Shown: one piece after another, positions 8,078 through 16,083 of the stretch | Numbering within the stretch: position 1 is the first letter of the stretch | How the letters are laid out: each line of letters opens with the position of its first letter | DNA from: Paenibacillus spiritus | GTDB lineage: Bacteria > Bacillota > Bacilli > Paenibacillales > Paenibacillaceae | Assembly (NCBI RefSeq): GCF_008710135.1 | Contig: NZ_VYKK01000002.1 | Span: forward strand, 1 to 64,000 | DNA length: 64,000 bases | Direction of reading: 5' to 3' | Notes under the pieces: generated by a model | Seen by the model: the letters and a program-made list of their open reading frames with translations, nothing else | What the model was told of the DNA's origin: nothing | The model's database searches: none | Position numbers and translations under genes: made by a program

Positions 8078-8096
8078 GAGATTGATTATCAATCTC
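8078..8096 (+). promoter_or_regulatory. Fur-like operator
   Basis: A perfect 8-3-8 dyad (GAGATTGA-TTA-TCAATCTC) lies five bases before the feoA ribosome-binding site, downstream of the putative -10. Its core TTGATTATCAA resembles the Fur 7-1-7 motif, and feo genes are classic Fur targets. Binding here would block transcription when iron is plentiful. Confidence 0.65.
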
Positions 8097-8112
8097 TATC
8101 GGAGGGATTATC

Positions 8113-8355
8113 TTGAGATCTTCTGTCTGCTCCCTGCTGCACTTGCATCCGGGTTCCGCCGGTTCCATTCATACGATCAAAGGAATGAATCCCGTGCTTC
8201 GCCGCAGGCTGGAGGATCTTGGAATTATGGAAGGCGCGCAGGTTCGGTTGAAGGGGATGGGACCTTTTCACGGGCCGGTGACTCTGGAATGCAACGGTCA
8301 GCTGTTCGCGATCCGCCGGAGAGAAGCTTCCTTAATTGAGGTGAAGGTATCATGA
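8113..8355 (+). CDS. feoA: FeoA, ferrous iron transport accessory protein
   Basis: An 80-residue SH3-like protein starting at TTG, seven bases after GGAGGG. The family core is clear: GMNPVLRRRLEDLGIMEGAQVRL followed by GPVTL and FAIRRREASLIEV. FeoA is cytoplasmic and modulates FeoB. The gene overlaps feoB by four bases (ATGA) and shares the Fnr-like and Fur-like sites upstream. Confidence 0.93.
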   Translation: MRSSVCSLLHLHPGSAGSIHTIKGMNPVLRRRLEDLGIMEGAQVRLKGMGPFHGPVTLECNGQLFAIRRREASLIEVKVS

Positions 8356-10364
8356 GTTCAATTGCTCTTGTCGGCAATCCCAATACAGGCAAAACTTCGC
8401 TCTTCAACACCCTGACTTCCTCCTACGAATACGTCGGCAACTGGTCGGGCGTCACGGTCGAGAAGAAGATCGGCAGTCTCAAGAACGGCGCCGGACAGCT
8501 CATTGACCTTCCCGGCATTTATTCGCTCCATCCGCTCTCCAAGGACGAAGGCGTGGCCGCCCGGTATTTAATGGAGGAGTCGCCGGAGGCACTGATCAAT
8601 ATCGTGGACGCCTCTCAGCTGGAACGCAATCTGCTGTTGACCGTTCAGCTGCTGGAATACGGCAAGCCGGCCGTTCTCGGACTGAATATGGTCGATGTGG
8701 CCGCAGCCCGGGGAATCGAGATTGATACGGGCGTCCTGCATCGCAGGCTCGGTGTTCCGGTATTTCCGCTCGTGGCGCGCACAGGCAAAGGCGCCAGCCA
8801 GGTGTTGGCGACGCTGGAGCAATCCGCTGCCATTCCCACGGTCGCCTTCCGGCTGGACTATGGCGCTCTAGTCGAACAAGCCATTGCCGCGATTGAGCAG
8901 GAGCTTCGTTCCCAGCACCGGCTGCCGAATCTCCGGTGGACCGCCCTTCAACTGTTGGAGCAGAATCAAGTGATTACTCAGCATCTGGCCCGTCAGACGG
9001 ACCTTGGGAAGATCCGGGGAATCGTGGACCAGTGCCAGCGCGAGCTTCAGCGGAGCAGTCTCGCTCTTACGCTTCCCCAGTGGATTCGTTCGACCCGGAT
9101 GGAGTTCATCCGCTCCGTCGTCCAGGAAGCCGTGGATCTGTCCCATGCCAAGCCGTCCAACCTGACGGAGAAGCTCGACGCGCTGCTCACGCACCGTTAT
9201 CTCGGATTGCCGCTGTTCCTGGTATTCATGTATGTGCTGTTCAAAAGCACCTTCGACTGGATCGGCGCTCCCCTGTCCGATCTGGTGGACGGGTTCATCG
9301 GCGGAACGTTGAGCGGCTGGGCCGATTCCGCGCTAACCGCCGTTTCGGCTTCTTCTTTTACCCATGACCTGATTATTGACGGAATTATCGGCGGCGTCGG
9401 CGGAGTGGTCGTCTTTATCCCGCAAATGTTCATTCTCTTTCTGATTATTTCATTCATCGAGGATTCCGGGTACATGGCGCGCGTCTGCCTGCTGATGGAC
9501 AGCATCATGGAACGCATGGGACTGAACGGCAAAGCGTTCATTCCGTTCATCATCGGCTTCGGCTGCAATGTTCCGGCCATTATGGCGGCCCGCAGCATCG
9601 AGCAGCCGAAGGACCGGATGCTGACGACGCTTCTGCTTCCGCTGATGTCCTGCTCGGCGCGCCTGCCGGTCTATGTTCTGTTCGCTGCCGTGTTCTTCCC
9701 GGAACGCCAAGCGGCCGCCATCTTTGCCATGTACGGTCTGGGCATCGCGCTGGCATTGCTGCTCTGCAAGCTGTTCTCCAAGCTCCTGTTCCAGAATGAG
9801 AGCTCGGTATTCGTTATCGAGCTTCCTCCTTACCGGCTTCCGCAGGCCAAGACGCTGTCGCGCAGCACTTGGGACAAGGGAAAAGGCTTCCTGAAGAAAG
9901 CCGGAACAATCATCCTGGCCGGTTCGGTTCTGATCTGGGTCATGTCCTACACCGGGCCTGGCGGTCTGAATACAGATATGGATCACAGCTATCTGGCCAA
10001 ATTCGGAGGCTGGATTGCCCCGCTGCTTCAGCCGCTTGGCTTCGGCACTTGGCAGGCAGGTTCCACGCTCGTTCCCGGCTTCCTCGCCAAGGAAGTGGTC
10101 GTATCGACCATGAGCATTATTTATCACACGGCGGATGATGCCGGCCTTCAAGGACAGCTTGCCCAGATCTTCACTCCGCTCAGCGCCGTCAGCTTCATGG
10201 CATTCATCCTGCTCTATGTTCCTTGTCTGGCCACCGTCGGCGTAATCAAGAAGGAGACCGCCTCCTGGAAGTGGACCTTCTTCGCTATGGGGTATTCGCT
10301 GATTCTGGCCTATCTGGTGTCGCTGGTCATTTATCAAGGGGGCCGGCTGCTGGGCTGGGTCTAG
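8352..10364 (+). CDS. feoB: FeoB, GTP-driven ferrous iron transporter
   Basis: A 670-residue inner-membrane Fe(II) transporter. The N-terminal G domain has G1 GNPNTGKTS (8-16), G3 DLPG (about 53-56) and G4 NMVD (about 113-116). A GDI-like helical region runs to about residue 270, then two Gate-type transmembrane blocks with conserved GFGCNVPA, SCSARLPVY and the later PGFLAKEVVVST. The length is typical for a Gram-positive FeoB. Translational coupling to feoA is seen as an ATGA overlap. The Cys-rich partner gene follows 48 bases downstream. Confidence 0.96.
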   Translation: MSSIALVGNPNTGKTSLFNTLTSSYEYVGNWSGVTVEKKIGSLKNGAGQLIDLPGIYSLHPLSKDEGVAARYLMEESPEALINIVDASQLERNLLLTVQLLEYGKPAVLGLNMVDVAAARGIEIDTGVLHRRLGVPVFPLVARTGKGASQVLATLEQSAAIPTVAFRLDYGALVEQAIAAIEQELRSQHRLPNLRWTALQLLEQNQVITQHLARQTDLGKIRGIVDQCQRELQRSSLALTLPQWIRSTRMEFIRSVVQEAVDLSHAKPSNLTEKLDALLTHRYLGLPLFLVFMYVLFKSTFDWIGAPLSDLVDGFIGGTLSGWADSALTAVSASSFTHDLIIDGIIGGVGGVVVFIPQMFILFLIISFIEDSGYMARVCLLMDSIMERMGLNGKAFIPFIIGFGCNVPAIMAARSIEQPKDRMLTTLLLPLMSCSARLPVYVLFAAVFFPERQAAAIFAMYGLGIALALLLCKLFSKLLFQNESSVFVIELPPYRLPQAKTLSRSTWDKGKGFLKKAGTIILAGSVLIWVMSYTGPGGLNTDMDHSYLAKFGGWIAPLLQPLGFGTWQAGSTLVPGFLAKEVVVSTMSIIYHTADDAGLQGQLAQIFTPLSAVSFMAFILLYVPCLATVGVIKKETASWKWTFFAMGYSLILAYLVSLVIYQGGRLLGWV

Positions 10365-10412
10365 TCTTCGGGGCCGCCTGAGGTCTCTCTCTACAGAAAG
10401 CGAGGCAACCGC

Positions 10413-10619
10413 ATGTTCGTGAATCTATTGATTGTTGCAGCTATCTTCGGCTATACAGCCTGGGTACTCTACCGCCATATTCAGAAGAGCAAGAAGGGAG
10501 CCTGTGCCGGCTGCGACAAGAGCAAGACTTGTCCTGCCGCCTCTTCATCCTCCCTCTCCTGCTGCGGACCGTCCGGATCCGGGCCTGCACCGGGAAGTCC
10601 TTACGGACGCGAGGCGTAG
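10413..10619 (+). CDS. FeoB-associated Cys-rich membrane protein
   Basis: A 68-residue protein with one N-terminal transmembrane helix (about 3-20), a basic stretch, then a cysteine-rich tail with CAGC, CP and SCC. This is the FeoB_associated (PF12669) layout and these proteins are encoded just after feoB in many Firmicutes, as here. It may replace FeoC or help deliver iron, but its function is not settled. AAGCGAGG lies upstream as a ribosome-binding site. Confidence 0.85.
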   Translation: MFVNLLIVAAIFGYTAWVLYRHIQKSKKGACAGCDKSKTCPAASSSSLSCCGPSGSGPAPGSPYGREA

Positions 10620-10698
10620 CTTCCGATGTTTGAATTCTCCGGGACAAGGTTATGTAAAGGATAAGCAACGAGCCTATCATTCCAAGGAGGAATTCATC

Positions 10699-10839
10699 AT
10701 GAACACGAGAAAAACGCTTCTGACGACCGCCGCCCTGGGAGCGGCCTACCTGCTGAAGAACAAGGATGCCCGCAGCAAAGTAATGGGCGGCTTCCAGTCT
10801 TTTATGGATCAGGTTAAATCGAAACGCAGCAACGTTTGA
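10699..10839 (+). CDS. Small basic protein, unknown function
   Basis: A 46-residue ORF with an excellent ribosome-binding site (AAGGAGG, nine bases before ATG). The product starts MNTRKTLLTTAALGAAYLL, a weakly hydrophobic stretch, and continues with a Lys/Arg-rich half ending KSKRSNV. It resembles the short YtxH-like or general-stress small proteins in composition, but I cannot assign it. It lies 79 bases after the feo genes, before a strong terminator, so it may belong to the same transcript. Confidence 0.65.
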   Translation: MNTRKTLLTTAALGAAYLLKNKDARSKVMGGFQSFMDQVKSKRSNV

Positions 10840-10851
10840 CACCAGATGCAA

Positions 10852-10893
10852 AAGAAACCGGAGCTCCTCTCGGAGTCTCCGGTTTCTTCATGT
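10852..10893. terminator. Terminator shared by the feo operon and the PAS kinase gene
   Basis: AAACCGGAG pairs with CTCCGGTTT across a 13-base loop, followed by CTTC on the + strand and preceded by A-rich sequence (AAAAG) that gives a T-run on the minus strand. It lies between convergent genes. Confidence 0.75.
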
Positions 10894-10909
10894 CAGGCTT
10901 AGCCATGCG

Positions 10910-12013
10910 CTACTGGATCAGCGGCAGCGAAATGACAAAGCTCGTTCCTTCATTCAATTGGCTGGTAACTGAAATCGTTCCCCCGTGATTCTTGACAATC
11001 CGCTCGCTTACCGATAATCCCAGTCCCGTTCCGGTATCCTTGGTCGTGAAGAAGGGATTGAACAGACGGTCCATCGTGCAGCTGTCCATCCCCTTGCCAT
11101 TGTCCGAAACAAAGATGCGGACACTGGTTCCATCGCGGCGCGCTCCCAGCTCGATTCGTCCGCCAGTATGGCTTTCCTTATCTGAAACCGCTTCCATTGC
11201 ATTTCTAATCATATTGAGAAGAACCTGCTTCATTTGTTTCACATCAACGGATACAGTCAGATCGGCATGGGGCGCGTGGAGGTTGATTTGGCAGCCGGTC
11301 ATCAGGGCTTCGCTTTCGGTTAACAGCACGACTTCTTTCAACAGCGCCGACACCGGAATGATGGCTACCTGGGGAGGAGTAGGTTTGGAGGAACTCAGGA
11401 ATTCATGGATAATATCGTTGGCCCGATCAATCTCGGACAGAATAATCTTGGCATACTCTTCTTTGCCCAATCCTTGAAGGTGGGGACGGAGCAGTTGAAT
11501 AAACCCTCTGATCGCCGTCAGCGGATTTCGGATTTCATGGGCTATGGACGCAGACAGCTTGCCCAGCATAGCCAGGTTGTCATTCTGATAGGCCGTCTGT
11601 TCGATCTGCTTATAATCGGAGATTTCCTTAGCCACAAACAAATAGTATCCGTTCATCTTCTCGCCGTACGAAGCCGTGACTTTCCAGTAGCGGCCGTACT
11701 CGTCCATAAATTCATGCGAAGTTTTCCCTTTGTAGACCGTCTCACGGTAGAGTCGAAGAAGCTGCTTCTTCTTATAGCGGCTGAACGAGGTGTGATTCAA
11801 CATCTGCACACAGGAATACCCGGTCAAGTCGTAGCGCTGCATTTCGAGCATACCGTACATCTGCGCATTCATAAATGCAAGGGTGCCTTCCTCATCAAAC
11901 AACATAACGCCGCTGTCTATTTGCTCCAGAATATTCTTGTATATACTGTTCATGGACCCGAATTGGAACATTCGAAGCGATGTTAGCTGACTCTCCTGAA
12001 TTTCGTGAAACAC
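10910..12013 (-). CDS. PAS-domain sensor histidine kinase (sporulation-kinase type)
   Basis: A soluble kinase with an N-terminal PAS domain, a HisKA segment with SIAHEIRNPLTAIRGF, and a HATPase domain with NMIRNAMEA, DNGKGM and TGTGLGLSV. No transmembrane helix is seen, as in KinA/KinE-type phosphorelay kinases. I place the start at the GTG at 12013 because GAAGGGGGA precedes it by nine bases. An ATG at 12082 in the same frame has only a weak site and would add 23 residues. No response regulator is adjacent, which fits an orphan kinase feeding a phosphorelay. Confidence 0.85.
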   Translation of the reverse strand: MFHEIQESQLTSLRMFQFGSMNSIYKNILEQIDSGVMLFDEEGTLAFMNAQMYGMLEMQRYDLTGYSCVQMLNHTSFSRYKKKQLLRLYRETVYKGKTSHEFMDEYGRYWKVTASYGEKMNGYYLFVAKEISDYKQIEQTAYQNDNLAMLGKLSASIAHEIRNPLTAIRGFIQLLRPHLQGLGKEEYAKIILSEIDRANDIIHEFLSSSKPTPPQVAIIPVSALLKEVVLLTESEALMTGCQINLHAPHADLTVSVDVKQMKQVLLNMIRNAMEAVSDKESHTGGRIELGARRDGTSVRIFVSDNGKGMDSCTMDRLFNPFFTTKDTGTGLGLSVSERIVKNHGGTISVTSQLNEGTSFVISLPLIQ

Positions 12014-12311
12014 GATGCAAGTTCCCCCTTCAACTGAATTTGACGAAGCAGGACTACTGATCAGTAAGCAGTTCAGCCGCATCAAACGATGTTGTTCCCT
12101 TGAGACCGTTAAGCATATGATGAAGCCGGGATAAACGCCGCACAGGATTTATTTTATCCAACCCTTCCAACTATATTCCAATCATATCCAATCAAATCGA
12201 ATTTCGCAACCGGAGAAACTGTCGAATGACACATCCGCTTATAAAATGATTCTTTAGTTCGATTTCAGACAGGAGGGTTCTCCCTCCTTTGTCGGGTTAT
12301 GCTTCCCTAAC
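12014..12311. other. Intergenic region, kinase promoter side
   Basis: About 300 bases with no convincing ORF. It should hold the promoter of the PAS kinase. A small hairpin (AGGAGGG, TTCT, CCCTCCT) sits near 12271-12288. No clear -35/-10 pair was identified. Confidence 0.4.
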
Positions 12312-12343
12312 AAATAAGGCCTCCGCACTTGCTGCGGAGACCT
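12312..12343 (-). terminator. Terminator after the zinc-ribbon gene
   Basis: On the minus strand CTCCGCA and TGCGGAG pair in a short hairpin (12321-12339, extended by GGT/GCC), followed by TTATTTGTT. Confidence 0.7.
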
Positions 12344-12376
12344 GAAATTATATCGGAAGAGGCTTGACGGCCCGGG

Positions 12377-12784
12377 TCAGGCTTTCTGCTGGAGACGGAG
12401 CTTCCGCTGGCTCATAACGGCCAGTCTCTTCTTAAGCTCGCGCTCCCATTTGGCATCCTCCAGCTGCTTGGCAACGCCCAGCAGATCCAGCGCCATATCG
12501 ATCTGGTTCTGAATAATGGCCAGAGCATCCTCGCTCTCCATGTTCACCACATTCTCGAAGATCGATTCCTCATCTTCCATGACATAGTCCTGGAAGTCGA
12601 CGTCGGTAACGCCGTCGCCATGCGCATATTCAGCCAGAATCTCATATTCGTTCTCCACCTTGTAATGAACCTCCACCCGGTGGCAGACCGGGCAAAAAAG
12701 CAGGGGAACATTATGGACATGCGTACGATAATGCTTCAGCGTCCCTTTGGTACCTACCATACTCGCTCCACAGCAATAACTCAT
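12377..12784 (-). CDS. Zinc-ribbon protein of unknown function
   Basis: A 135-residue protein with AAGGAGGGTG as ribosome-binding site. Two cysteine pairs (YCC at residues 4-5, CPVC at about 31-34) suggest a metal-binding ribbon at the N-terminus. The middle is acidic (DVDFQDYVMEDEESIFENV) and the C-terminus is a basic amphipathic helix (KKRLAVMSQRKLRLQQKA). The N-terminal ribbon recalls YgiT-type antitoxins, but there is no helix-turn-helix and no toxin partner nearby. Monocistronic with its own terminator. Confidence 0.7.
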   Translation of the reverse strand: MSYCCGASMVGTKGTLKHYRTHVHNVPLLFCPVCHRVEVHYKVENEYEILAEYAHGDGVTDVDFQDYVMEDEESIFENVVNMESEDALAIIQNQIDMALDLLGVAKQLEDAKWERELKKRLAVMSQRKLRLQQKA

Positions 12785-12922
12785 GCTTGTTCACCCTCCT
12801 TGGTCAAATTCGATGGTTTCGTATTAGTGTATTATGCCCGTTAGTCAGAGATTCCTGATGGCTTGTAAGGATTATATCAACCGCCCTGCCCAATTTCAAA
12901 CGAAAAGAGGATCTTCCGGATA

Positions 12923-12963
12923 CAAAAAGCCTCCTTCCGTCTTGCCGGCTGTGAAGGAGGCTG
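12923..12963 (-). terminator. Terminator after the peroxiredoxin gene
   Basis: On the minus strand AGCCTCCTTC pairs with GAAGGAGGCT around a 15-base loop and is followed by TTTTTGT. Confidence 0.85.
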
Positions 12964-13008
12964 GAAATGCAAGAAATAGATACGGATTCGGCCCGTCAGA
13001 GCGGCCGT

Positions 13009-13548
13009 TCAGAGCAGGGCGTCTCCCGGCCGCCAGTCCATGGGACACAGCCCGCCGGCTTGGAGAGCCTGGAGCACACGGAGCGTCTCTTCTACGCTTC
13101 GGCCGACATCATTATGATGAACCAGTTCATATTTCAGAATGCCGTCCGGATCAATGATATACAATCCCCGCAGGGCCACCCCTTCTTCTTCCAGAAGAAT
13201 ATTGTAGTCAGATACCGTCTTCTTCGTAATGTCAGAAGCAAGCGGGAAGCGGATCGGCCCGAGGCCGCCGCGCTCTTCCGGCGTCTGTATCCACGCCCGG
13301 TGACAATGAACCGAGTCCACGCTGACGGCCAGAAGCTCGGTGTCCAAATCGGAGAATTGCCCGGCCGCTTCGCTCAGCGCCCGGATTTCGGTCGGACATA
13401 CATAGGTGAAATCGAGCGGATAAAAGAACAGCACCAGCCACTTCTCCCGGTAATCGGAGAGGCTGACCCATTTGAACTCCCTGCCGTCGCCCGAAACGGT
13501 CTCCAGCTTGAAATCCGGTGCCGGTCTGCCTACCATGCGTTCAGCCAT
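13009..13548 (-). CDS. 2-Cys peroxiredoxin (AhpC/TSA family)
   Basis: A 179-residue thioredoxin-fold peroxidase that reduces hydrogen peroxide and organic hydroperoxides. The peroxidatic cysteine is in FYPLDFTYVCPTEI (about residue 53), and a C-terminal cysteine in GGLCPMDW is the probable resolving residue, as in the AhpC/Prx1 subfamily. Conserved Arg is in the SVDSVHCHRAW region neighbourhood. GGAGGATT precedes the start. There is no AhpF or reductase gene beside it, so it likely uses thioredoxin. No clear PerR box was seen upstream. Confidence 0.92.
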   Translation of the reverse strand: MAERMVGRPAPDFKLETVSGDGREFKWVSLSDYREKWLVLFFYPLDFTYVCPTEIRALSEAAGQFSDLDTELLAVSVDSVHCHRAWIQTPEERGGLGPIRFPLASDITKKTVSDYNILLEEEGVALRGLYIIDPDGILKYELVHHNDVGRSVEETLRVLQALQAGGLCPMDWRPGDALL

Positions 13549-13632
13549 TGCAAGTAATCCTCCTTCAATTTAGCGAGAAAGAGAGTACTCCTCCCATAGC
13601 TGAACAAATCGTATCACTCGGGAAAATCAAAG

Positions 13633-14721
13633 TCAATGCCGCGCCTTGCGGACCGCTTCGGCAATCAGATCGCCCATGGCGGCCGTCGAGATCGCCCGGC
13701 TCTTGTACACCGCAATATCGCTGGTCCGGTGTCCGGCGTTCAGCACTTCCGCTACCGCCGACTCAATCGCCGCTGCGGCTCCTTCATATCCGAAGGTCAA
13801 GCGGAACATCAAGGCCAGCGAGAGGATGGTTGCAATCGGATTCGCCAGCCCCTGACCGGCAATATCCGGCGCGGAGCCGTGAACCGGCTCGTACAGCCCG
13901 TAGCTGCCTTCGCCGAGCGAAGCCGAAGCCAGCATGCCGATTGATCCGGTCAGCATCGCCGCTTCATCGCTGAGAATGTCGCCGAACATATTCTCCGTTA
14001 CGATGACATCGAAGCTCGATGGGCGGCGCAGAAGCTGCATGGCGCAGTTATCGACCAGCACATGCTCCAGCTCCACCTGCGGGTAATCCGCCGCCACCCG
14101 GTTGACAACTTCGCGCCACAGGCGGGAGGTCTCCAGCACATTGGCTTTATCCACGGAAGCCAGCTTGTTCCGGCGCTTGCCGGCGATCTCGAACGCCTGC
14201 CGGACAATGCGCTCCACTTCGGTCACGTTGTAGACGCAGGTATCGACCGCTTCCTCGCCCTGCTCGCCCTGCCGGCGAAGCTTCTCGCCGAAGTAGATGC
14301 CGCCGGTCAGTTCACGCACGACCATGAGGTCCGTTCCTTCCAGCACTTCGGGCTTCAGTGTGGAAGCGTCCTTCAAGCAGTCAAAGACAACGGCAGGACG
14401 CAGGTTGGAGAACAGCCCGAGCGCCTTGCGGATGCCGAGCAGGCCCGTCTCCGGCCGCAATTCCTTCGGATTGCTGTCCCACTTCGGGCCGCCGACGGCG
14501 CCCAGCAGCACCGCGTCGGCGCTGCGGCAGACCGCAAGCGTATCCTCCGGCAGCGGCGTTCCCCGCTCGTCAATCGCGATGCCGCCGAACAAGGCATGCT
14601 CGGTCTCGAACCGGTAGCCGAACACCTCCTCGGTTACCTTTAAGATTTTCTCCGCTTCGGCCACTACTTCCGGTCCGATTCCGTCTCCGGCTATCACTGC
14701 AATCTTCTTCACTTCGCTCAT
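13633..14721 (-). CDS. leuB: 3-isopropylmalate dehydrogenase LeuB
   Basis: A 362-residue NAD-dependent dehydrogenase of leucine synthesis, converting 3-isopropylmalate to 2-oxoisocaproate. Start at 14721 ([19 protein letters not shown]) with GAGGAGTG upstream. The 11-residue extension to 14754 is not supported. Family marks include [11 protein letters not shown], the [15 protein letters not shown] region, and [19 protein letters not shown] near the C-terminus. It lies about 5.4 kb downstream of leuA on the same strand and is transcribed separately. A short hairpin (CCGCC/GGCGG) sits just before its ribosome-binding site. Confidence 0.96.
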   Translation of the reverse strand: MSEVKKIAVIAGDGIGPEVVAEAEKILKVTEEVFGYRFETEHALFGGIAIDERGTPLPEDTLAVCRSADAVLLGAVGGPKWDSNPKELRPETGLLGIRKALGLFSNLRPAVVFDCLKDASTLKPEVLEGTDLMVVRELTGGIYFGEKLRRQGEQGEEAVDTCVYNVTEVERIVRQAFEIAGKRRNKLASVDKANVLETSRLWREVVNRVAADYPQVELEHVLVDNCAMQLLRRPSSFDVIVTENMFGDILSDEAAMLTGSIGMLASASLGEGSYGLYEPVHGSAPDIAGQGLANPIATILSLALMFRLTFGYEGAAAAIESAVAEVLNAGHRTSDIAVYKSRAISTAAMGDLIAEAVRKARH

Positions 14722-15048
14722 TTTGTCGTCACTCCTCAGGGGGGATCCCGCCACCTCGGCGGCCTATTCATCTTCTATTGTTGTATCATACCTTCACCCA
14801 TACGACAAAGATATAGAATCTATCAAGTTAATAGGGATAGCCTATAAGGTAGCTTCCTGGAACAATAAAGTCAGCCAACTAGCCATTCCATTTTTTATTT
14901 ATTGAAGCAACGCTTTCAAAGATTCAAACCATCTGTAAAATAACGTCGAATTTGATCGATCCAGGGTTAAAAACGTCACTTCATTTCTCTCGGTAAAACC
15001 TGATAATAGAAGAGCAGGGATTTTTATTACATTACAGGGGGATTTGGT
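14722..15048. other. Divergent intergenic region between leuB and the OB-fold-like membrane protein gene
   Basis: About 330 AT-rich bases without a credible ORF. It should contain the promoter of leuB (minus strand) and that of the + strand gene at 15049, where GATAAT at 15002-15007 is a possible -10. No T-box or other riboswitch motif was seen on the leuB side. Confidence 0.4.
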
Positions 15049-15906
15049 ATGTGGACAGCTCTTGCAGTCATCGGATTTGTCGGGACGGTCGTCTTTTTAA
15101 TCCTAGGTCTCGTCTCCGTGATTCGTAAGCATGGAACGGCAAAAAGAAACTTTATTATTGCGGCCGCCGCTTTTGTCATTATGATCATCGGCGCCGCCAG
15201 TACCGATACGAAAGACACGGAAGCCGCTGGTACTCCAAGCGCCGCTCCGGCGGCAACCGCTGCTGAAACGGCCGCCCCGTCTCCGGCAGTCTCCCAGCCG
15301 ACAGAAGATGAGAAGGCCCAGGCAGAACTCGTAAAAAAAGAGGAAGCGGATAAGAAAGCTAAGGAAATCGAGGAAGCCAGAATCGCAGCCGAGCAGCAAC
15401 AAAAGGAGGCGGAGGAAGCGCAGGCGACAGCAGAGAAATCGAAATTTGCGGATTATATGTTAACCATCGTGCCTTCGATTACCGATGATATGGCTGAACT
15501 GGATGTACAAACCTACCAATATATCTTTGATCACTCCGACTTGTTCCCGGCCGTAACTCCAGAAGCCAAACAGGCTGCGCAGACCTCTGCCGATCCTAAC
15601 GTAACCTCCAAGCACCTCCAGAAAAACATTACACCTTACCTCGGAAAAATGATTTCCATAACCGGAGATGTCATCAGCATCGAGGAAACGGAGACGGACA
15701 TCGGAACAGTAGCTTATGTCCACATTGTAGACGACAATTTCAACTCGATTACAGGCATTTATGCCGGATCGACCGGCGATATTCTGGAAGATGATCTCGT
15801 CCGGCTTCGCGGCGTGCCGACTGCCTCCTATTCCTTCGATAATGTGAGCGGCGGAACGACCAACGCTACTCTGCTTACAATCTCAACCATCCAGAAAATT
15901 CAATAG
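15049..15906 (+). CDS. Membrane-anchored protein with coiled coil and OB-fold-like domain
   Basis: A 285-residue protein with two N-terminal transmembrane helices (about 3-24 and 33-50), an Ala/Pro/Thr-rich linker (about 55-85), a charged Glu/Lys/Ala-rich coiled coil (about 86-130), and a C-terminal globular domain (about 135-285) containing YLGKMISITGDVISIEE and DDLVRLRGV. The latter resembles the tRNA_anti-like OB fold seen in some lipoproteins and exported proteins. AGGGGGA precedes the ATG. Function unknown. It is monocistronic and ends in a strong terminator. Confidence 0.75.
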   Translation: MWTALAVIGFVGTVVFLILGLVSVIRKHGTAKRNFIIAAAAFVIMIIGAASTDTKDTEAAGTPSAAPAATAAETAAPSPAVSQPTEDEKAQAELVKKEEADKKAKEIEEARIAAEQQQKEAEEAQATAEKSKFADYMLTIVPSITDDMAELDVQTYQYIFDHSDLFPAVTPEAKQAAQTSADPNVTSKHLQKNITPYLGKMISITGDVISIEETETDIGTVAYVHIVDDNFNSITGIYAGSTGDILEDDLVRLRGVPTASYSFDNVSGGTTNATLLTISTIQKIQ

Positions 15907-15913
15907 AAACCCG

Positions 15914-15953
15914 GAACCTCTGTCAGCCTCGCGGCCGGCAGAGGTTTTTTCTT
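15914..15953 (+). terminator. Intrinsic terminator
   Basis: AACCTCTGTC pairs with GGCAGAGGTT and is followed by TTTTCTTT, eight bases after the stop codon of the preceding gene. Confidence 0.85.
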
Positions 15954-15993
15954 TGCCCAGAATTCTGGACAAAGCTTCAGATTGCGCTCTTAT

Positions 15994-16022
15994 TTGCTAT
16001 TGAATCTTAAGTCCTTTACAAT
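15994..16022 (+). promoter_or_regulatory. Sigma-A-type promoter of the aldo-keto reductase gene
   Basis: TTGCTA (15994-15999), 17-base spacer, TACAAT (16017-16022), about 60 bases before the chosen start codon. Confidence 0.6.
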
Positions 16023-16083
16023 TATTAAGTAAGCGTTTCAATGGAACAAGCATCTCATTATGAAGCGGGAGAGTGATCCAATC

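Noticed and set aside
12271..12288. Small AGGAGGG/CCCTCCT hairpin
   Set aside because: Too short and without a U-run to call a terminator. No gene end lies close enough.
14895..14925. Catabolite-responsive element-like sequence near GCAACGCTTTCA
   Set aside because: Only the second half fits the consensus. The first half differs at the key positions.
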